Part shown: positions 59,337-64,000 of the stretch, piece by piece
How the letters are laid out: every line of letters begins with the position of its first letter
Position numbering within the stretch: the stretch's first letter is position 1
NCBI GenBank assembly: GCA_030068075.1
Contig: CM057826.1
Location: 113,608,746-113,672,745, forward strand
DNA length: 64,000 bases
DNA from: Paguma larvata
Lineage: Eukaryota > Chordata > Mammalia > Carnivora > Viverridae
Direction: 5' to 3'
Notes under the pieces: model-generated
What the model was told of the DNA's origin: nothing
What the model saw: the letters and a program-made list of their open reading frames with translations, nothing else
The model's database searches: none
Program-made: the position numbers and the translations under genes

Positions 59337-59527
59337 TAGATATTATTTTGTTTCCTTATTTCACTTTGAATTTCAAATTTATCCAATATTCCAAGGTTGT
59401 GGACAAACCTAACTTTCCACTAGAAATAATATCTATTCCACTAGATATTATTTTGTTTCCTTATTTTGCTTTGACTATTTCAAATTTATCCAGTACTCCA
59501 AGGCTGTGGACAAACCTAACTTTCCAC
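59337..59527. repeat. Two-copy tandem duplication with hairpin junction
   Basis: Copy 1 (59337-59420) and copy 2 (59442-59527) share 'tagatattattttgtttcct', 'tttcaaatttatcca', 'ctccaagg' / 'ttccaagg' and 'tgtggacaaacctaactttc'. They differ by a few substitutions and a 2-bp indel. The 21-bp spacer carries the reverse complement of the start of copy 2: a 12-bp stem, 59424-59435 with 59442-59453, and a 6-bp loop. The 78-codon frame at 59318-59554 simply translates both copies. Confidence 0.95.
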
Positions 59528-59884
59528 AGTGTAAAATGCAAGGTTCATAGCTGAGTCGTCTATTGGGACACAAACACCTTATAAATACACCCACACGTGT
59601 GTTTCAGGTGTGCCTTAGATACATTTTATCCTTTTCCCATTTTCCTTTTTCACAGTTCCATCAGTTGAAAAATAAGGGAAACTGGTCCCAAATTATGATT
59701 TCAAGAGAAAGAAAGAGGTATTTGTTGTAGAGAGTCTGCGCCATTAATTTTCATTTGGGGATGTTCATTAGAGGTGGGTTGTAAAATAAATTCCGATCTA
59801 AGGGGCCATTATTTCCCCCTATTTCCTAACAATCCTTAACAACAAGCTCAATTTCACCGGAGAACTATTAATTATCATTAATTT

Positions 59885-60000
59885 ACCCAAGAGACATTTA
59901 CTGGGTACTTACTAGGTACTAAGTACTATTCTTGGTGATTGAAAATAAACACTGAATAATGTCAACTCCTTAATCTCGTAGTACTGACATTATAGGCTCA
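59885..60000 (-). mobile_element. L2 3' end fragment
   Basis: Reversed L2 end: 'agagacatttactgggtact', 'tactaggtactaagtactat', 'tcttggtgattgaaaataaa'. Confidence 0.5.
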
Positions 60001-60899
60001 AAAACAAGAACACAAATAAGAACACAGACCCCAACACATAGTTTTAGTGTTAACTCCTTCAGTATCACTGGTGCCTGGTATATGATGGTAAATTTCTGGA
60101 GGGGATAAATATTTATCCAGTGCCAATGCTTGGCATTGGTTTTATCTGTGCTAGATTCCTATATTATGATCCCAATGAAAAAATATACATAAAGAGGAAA
60201 AGGAGTAAGGAAGGATATGAGGAAGGGATTTGCCTGGTGAAAATGCCATGCATCAGAGAAGTTTTGTATAATCACTTCTAATAAGAGCCTATGTTAATTT
60301 TAGAGTGGTTGATTTCTACCATAATAAGATCTGTCAAATGCAAGTCATCTCATTGTCCACACAATGTGAATAGACAATCATATTATCTGAAATAGAGCAG
60401 ATAGATATTGCTATTATGAAGGAAAGAGAAAAGGTGACAGGGATGTCCCATTTTTTGGTCCACACTGGTCACATTTCATTTTAATATGATTAGGGGCCAT
60501 TTGACACTTTAATCAGGGTTCTATCTCACATGCCTGGAATGCTTAGCCTGGGACAGGAGCCTGAACACTGACATTTGTTTTTTCTCCATATTCAGTGGAT
60601 CACTGTCACTTCGAGCGCGTAGGGATGAACAAGTGTGTGGGTAGAAATTAGGGTTAAAACATTTTAGGGAGTTCTCCTTGGTCAGAGGCTATGTGACAAA
60701 TATACAAAGTCTTTGATGAATGTATTTCTTAGTAATTAAGCCAATTCCGCCTTCATTTCAGGCTGTTGTTAACTAAGGGCTGCCTTTCTGTACTGAAACG
60801 AGGGGGCGTGTGTGCTATTTGAGATGCTAATCCTTGTTGGCTCATACTAAGGTCAACTTTGGCCAACAATATTTGATGGTACAAGTACCAACGTAGTAT
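60001..60899. other. Single-copy non-coding stretch
   Basis: No gene or repeat recognised. Confidence 0.35.
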
Positions 60900-61060
60900 T
60901 CTTTTGATATACAGTCACATTTAATCATTACTGCACTTAGAGATAAATATTTTTGTTCCAACTTCACAGATGGGTAAACTGAGACGCAGGGACACAGAAT
61001 CACTTAAGTCACATGGCATCTAAGTGGTACAGGAACTGGCCTTTCATCTTGTGTCCTACA
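60900..61060 (-). mobile_element. MIR SINE
   Basis: Reversed MIR: 'cacatttaatcattactgca', 'acttcacagatgggtaaact', 'gagacgcagggacacagaat', 'cacttaagtcacatggcatc', 'taagtggtacaggaactgg'. Confidence 0.8.
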
Positions 61061-61139
61061 CCACGGGAAAACTGAAGTAGCAGTATGAGAATTTCCACTG
61101 ACACCCTTCACCACAGCTCCCCACCCTGCAGTGTCTGTA

Positions 61140-61830
61140 CTCTATCTTCCACCTAGGACCACAGGCAACATTTCCACACTCTTCCCCAAAGCTGACCTCT
61201 CCACTTGCACACTAATTCCCCCTTCCTTTCACCTACTTAATAGCAACTCTCTCAAAACTGACCCTCCCTACATCATGACTTGTTTGCTCACTCATCAGCA
61301 TGCTGACATGCTGTTCCTTCTCCCTACTTAGCAATCTTACTTTTCACCCTGCTTCTCTTGCCAGCTTCCAACCTATTTCTTTGCGTCTTTTGTTATACAA
61401 CTCTTCTAAAAACACATCCATGCTCATTATCTCTGATTACTCTCCTCCCATCTTCTTTCAACTATTCCAATCAGGCTTTATTGGAACTGTTACTATCAGG
61501 TCGCAAGTCGTCTCCATGCTGCTACATTTTATAGTCCTCTTCAGTCCTTATCTTCTTTGACTTAGTAACCACAGTTTACACAGTTTTTCTCTGTCCCTAG
61601 TGCATTTTCTTTTCTTCTTTTTTATTTTTTATTCTAGAACAATGCAGTTCCTTGGCTTTCCCCCTATTCTACTGGTAGATTCATAGTTCTCGTTCTCCTC
61701 CCTAACAACTTCTTAACATGGCATTATGACCCTTTTTTGGTTTACTGATGGTCACAATTAAGATAGAACACCCAATAGGCATTCGCTAAATGTAAGTCAT
61801 CTGAATGAATTAATGAACAATGGTTTACTG
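61140..61830 (+). mobile_element. L2 LINE, RT region to 3' end
   Basis: The part 'tctccatgctgctacatttt', 'atagtcctcttcagtcctta', 'tcttctttgacttagtaacc', 'acagtttacacag' follows the L2 RT segment 'cctccatgttgcta…gtcctcatctt…gacct…gcatttgacacag'. Later 'aacacccaataggcattcgc', 'taaatgtaagtcat', 'ctgaatgaattaatgaac' matches the L2 3' terminus, so the segment between has lost sequence. The frame at 61300-61560 is a degraded L2 remnant. Confidence 0.6.
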
Positions 61831-62129
61831 CTTAGCATAGTTACCATTGCAAAGTAACATTTCAAGAAACGTTTTTTCGTTAACAAATGGGTAGATCAAA
61901 GAATAAAATAGCAGGACATGATTTGAATCCTAATTCATTTCTCTTCCCTCAGACCTAATTTCAATCTATTCAAGGGAAAAAGAATTCCTTATACAATACA
62001 GATCACTTAGGTGTGTTTTGTTTAGAGAGAAATTCCTGACCACTACATATAAATTAGCCAGCAATCTCCAATTCCCAAAGTCCAGCCACTCTAGCACACC
62101 TGGGAGTAATAACTGGCAGTTATTACTAT

Positions 62130-62235
62130 CTGTAACCATCTTTTTACTCACTTATTTTTGTGTCTGTTGACCACTGCCTAGACAATGCCTAGCACATAGT
62201 AGGTACTCAAAAACCTGCCAAATGAATGAATGGTT
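62130..62235 (+). mobile_element. L2 3' end fragment
   Basis: 'gacaatgcctagcacatagt', 'aggtactcaaaaacctgcca', 'aatgaatgaatgg': a well-kept L2 terminus. Confidence 0.65.
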
Positions 62236-63604
62236 GTGATAAAGATTGATATCTTTAAGAATCAAATTGCCTACTTTGGATTACAGAAAGAAAAACAGAA
62301 ACAAGAGCTGGATTTGATTAATTAAACTCTTCAAGGAATATGTATAATATGACCCAGAGATAAAATTGCCTATATGTGCACAGAGAAGTTTGTAATACCA
62401 TGGACGGAATTCAATTTCTCTGTATGTGAAACCATCCTCATTATATTCTTTTTCCATCAAAAAGTATAAATCTACAGTTGTGCTTCTCGACCTTTTTATT
62501 ATTATTCCACACTAAGCATTTAGTATCGCCGATATACTGAATGCACATCTGGGCTTTATACACTAAAAGGGGACTTTTTTTTTTTCCAACCTGCCCCCAA
62601 CCCAAAAACTAATTTTCAGCCCCTTGGGAAAGACATTGCCCATGGAGAGAAGACATACTCTATAGCACCAGCATTGGCTGTACTTCTTAACTAGTACATT
62701 TCAGGTATCCAAGTTTTCAAGTAAATGCACTATCTTCTTGACATTTCCTTTATTTGGTTCCATTTCTTAGGTGTACTGTTTTCTCAAACAACAAGCCCGT
62801 AATGCCTAGTGATTATTTTGCCCAACCCACGCTTCCCCACAAACCCTTCACCTTTTAGCTTCTACAAAGATTTACTAACGATTTTGGATTCCATCCTTGA
62901 GACCAAAATTCATCAAGGTTCAGGAACTCAGGTCTATAACATGATTGGAAACTCTGCCACATCATCAAAAGTAGGGGCCGATCAGGGTAAGAAGCCTGTC
63001 ACACACACTGAAGTCTTCAGAAAATGGAGTCTTCATTTTTATCTTTCTTTTCCCTTCTTTCATTTTTCTTCAGACCTTTAGTCGCTGATTTGGTTTGAAC
63101 TGGTACATCTACTTTCTTTTTAATGTCTTGCTCTGTGTGAATCAGAGGAGTTTCGGGGGGGGGGGGGTTCACATCATTTATTTTAGTGCTTTGCTCTTGT
63201 TTTGATAAGCTAGTTTACAACTTGCTTAGTGTCTTTTTTTTTTTATAATTTTTCCTTCTTCATTTCTGCTTCTATATATACATTTTTTTGAATGCTGCAT
63301 TTTCTTTTCTGTCTTCCTGCTCAGCATCTACCGATAGTCCTTGACTGGGAGTTGCTGACTCTCTCATACGTCCTGCAGGAATAGCCTCCCCATTGGTAGC
63401 ACTGTCATTAAGCAAAAGGAATCCTCTCTCAGAACACCTGGCAAGAATTAACTACTAAATATGGACACATTCTTAACAGCGACCCTAGAGAGTGGCCTGA
63501 AGAAAACTCATGGGTAGCTGAAAGTCATCTCTATAGTACACAACTGGACCCTTCTACCTATAGATGTTGTAGGTTAACACCAGATATTTTTGTCAATGTG
63601 GTTA
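62236..63604. other. Single-copy non-coding stretch with homopolymers
   Basis: No gene recognised. Homopolymers: a G13 run at 63155-63167 and T runs near 62577-62585 and 63234-63244. The 90-codon frame at 62809-63081 has no motif. Confidence 0.35.
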
Positions 63605-63795
63605 CAGTGCAGTGGGTAAGGCTAAGGCTTCCAAATCAGAACCCCAGCTATTTCTGTTACCAGATATGTGGGCTCGGGAAAGTTCTTTGATTTGTCAATG
63701 GCTCAGTTTCTCTTTAGTTTTTCACTTGTATAGTGAGAATCATCACACCTACTTGCCGGGATGGTTACACGGATTTCAAAACAAAATGAAACTCC
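63605..63795 (+). mobile_element. MIR SINE
   Basis: Forward MIR: 'gtgcagtgggtaaggctaag', 'gcttccaaatcagaacccca', 'gggctcgggaaagttctttg', 'aatggctcagtttctcttta', 'gtatagtgagaatcatcaca', 'cctacttgccgggatggtta'. The frame at 63612-63944 overlaps it. Confidence 0.75.
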
Positions 63796-64000
63796 ATAAA
63801 TGGAACCTATTATTATGGATATTATATATTATTACATATATGTACATTTCTGTGTGTGCATATTTCTTAATTGTGCTCTTAGAATCCATTCTGTCTTCAT
63901 ATATTATGTTTTCCACGTGGCAATTAACTTGGGCACTAATATGAATTAATATGATCTTAGGTACCCTGTCACAATTTTTGCTTCAATTGTAAGACAATTA

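Noticed and set aside
59337..59527. CRISPR-like or satellite array
   Set aside because: Only two diverged copies exist, in a mammalian context; this is a local duplication.
62470..62570. Possible MER5-type end ('gtgcttctcgacctttttat')
   Set aside because: The similarity stops after the first bases and the rest does not follow the family.

Overview
The window reads as non-coding nuclear DNA of a feliform carnivore, most likely a cat. The main clue is 13 copies of a tRNA-headed SINE. Its head (GCGCCTGGGTGGCTCAGTCG type), internal CT-rich stretch and tail (CAAAAATAAACATTAAA type) are the felid SINEC form; dog copies have a different tail. L1 3' ends of the carnivore type, placental L1M relics, MaLR LTRs and mammal-wide MIR and L2 copies agree with this. 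I recognise no host protein-coding exon, RNA gene, CpG island or promoter. Every open frame I could identify lies in an L1, a SINE or a microsatellite; the rest are short and look like chance frames. The window is intergenic or lies in a large intron; the sequence alone does not say which.

Layout. 1-6.4 kb: single-copy AT-rich DNA, a minus-strand L1 composite at 1384-2857 with a 15-bp target-site duplication (TSD), an L2 and an old L1M. 6.4-15.2 kb: SINEs with clear TSDs, MIR copies, a 111-bp L1 stub, a 2-kb 5'-truncated L1 (12336-14292), and a SINE inserted in the tail of another SINE (14799-15206). 15.4-22.4 kb: almost continuous old repeats: an internally deleted L1M (15440-17345) split by a SINE, a possible MaLR internal region and an MLT1-like LTR split by another SINE, two further L1M 3' ends, and a 150-bp GAAG microsatellite. 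22.4-32.5 kb: MIR, a second polypurine tract, four SINEs and a short young-looking L1 stub. 32.5-46.8 kb: no SINE at all; two MaLR LTRs, scattered MIR and L1 3' ends, and a long stretch (39.1-43.8 kb) with almost no recognisable repeat. 46.8-64 kb: three SINEs, MIR and L2 copies, a hAT-like relic, a probable minus-strand LTR near 51 kb, and a two-copy tandem duplication with a 12-bp hairpin at its junction (59.3-59.5 kb).

No genes work together here. The contents are layers of insertions whose relative ages can be read from nesting: MIR, L2 and L1M are oldest, MaLR LTRs next, then carnivore L1s, then felid SINEs. I found no previously undescribed functional system. The more unusual items are structural: the two-tailed L1 under one TSD, the hairpin-junction duplication, a quasi-palindrome inside an L1 tail, an unassigned dispersed repeat pair, and polypurine tracts. 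Family names come from memory of consensus sequences without a database search; strand and TSD coordinates were read directly from the sequence.
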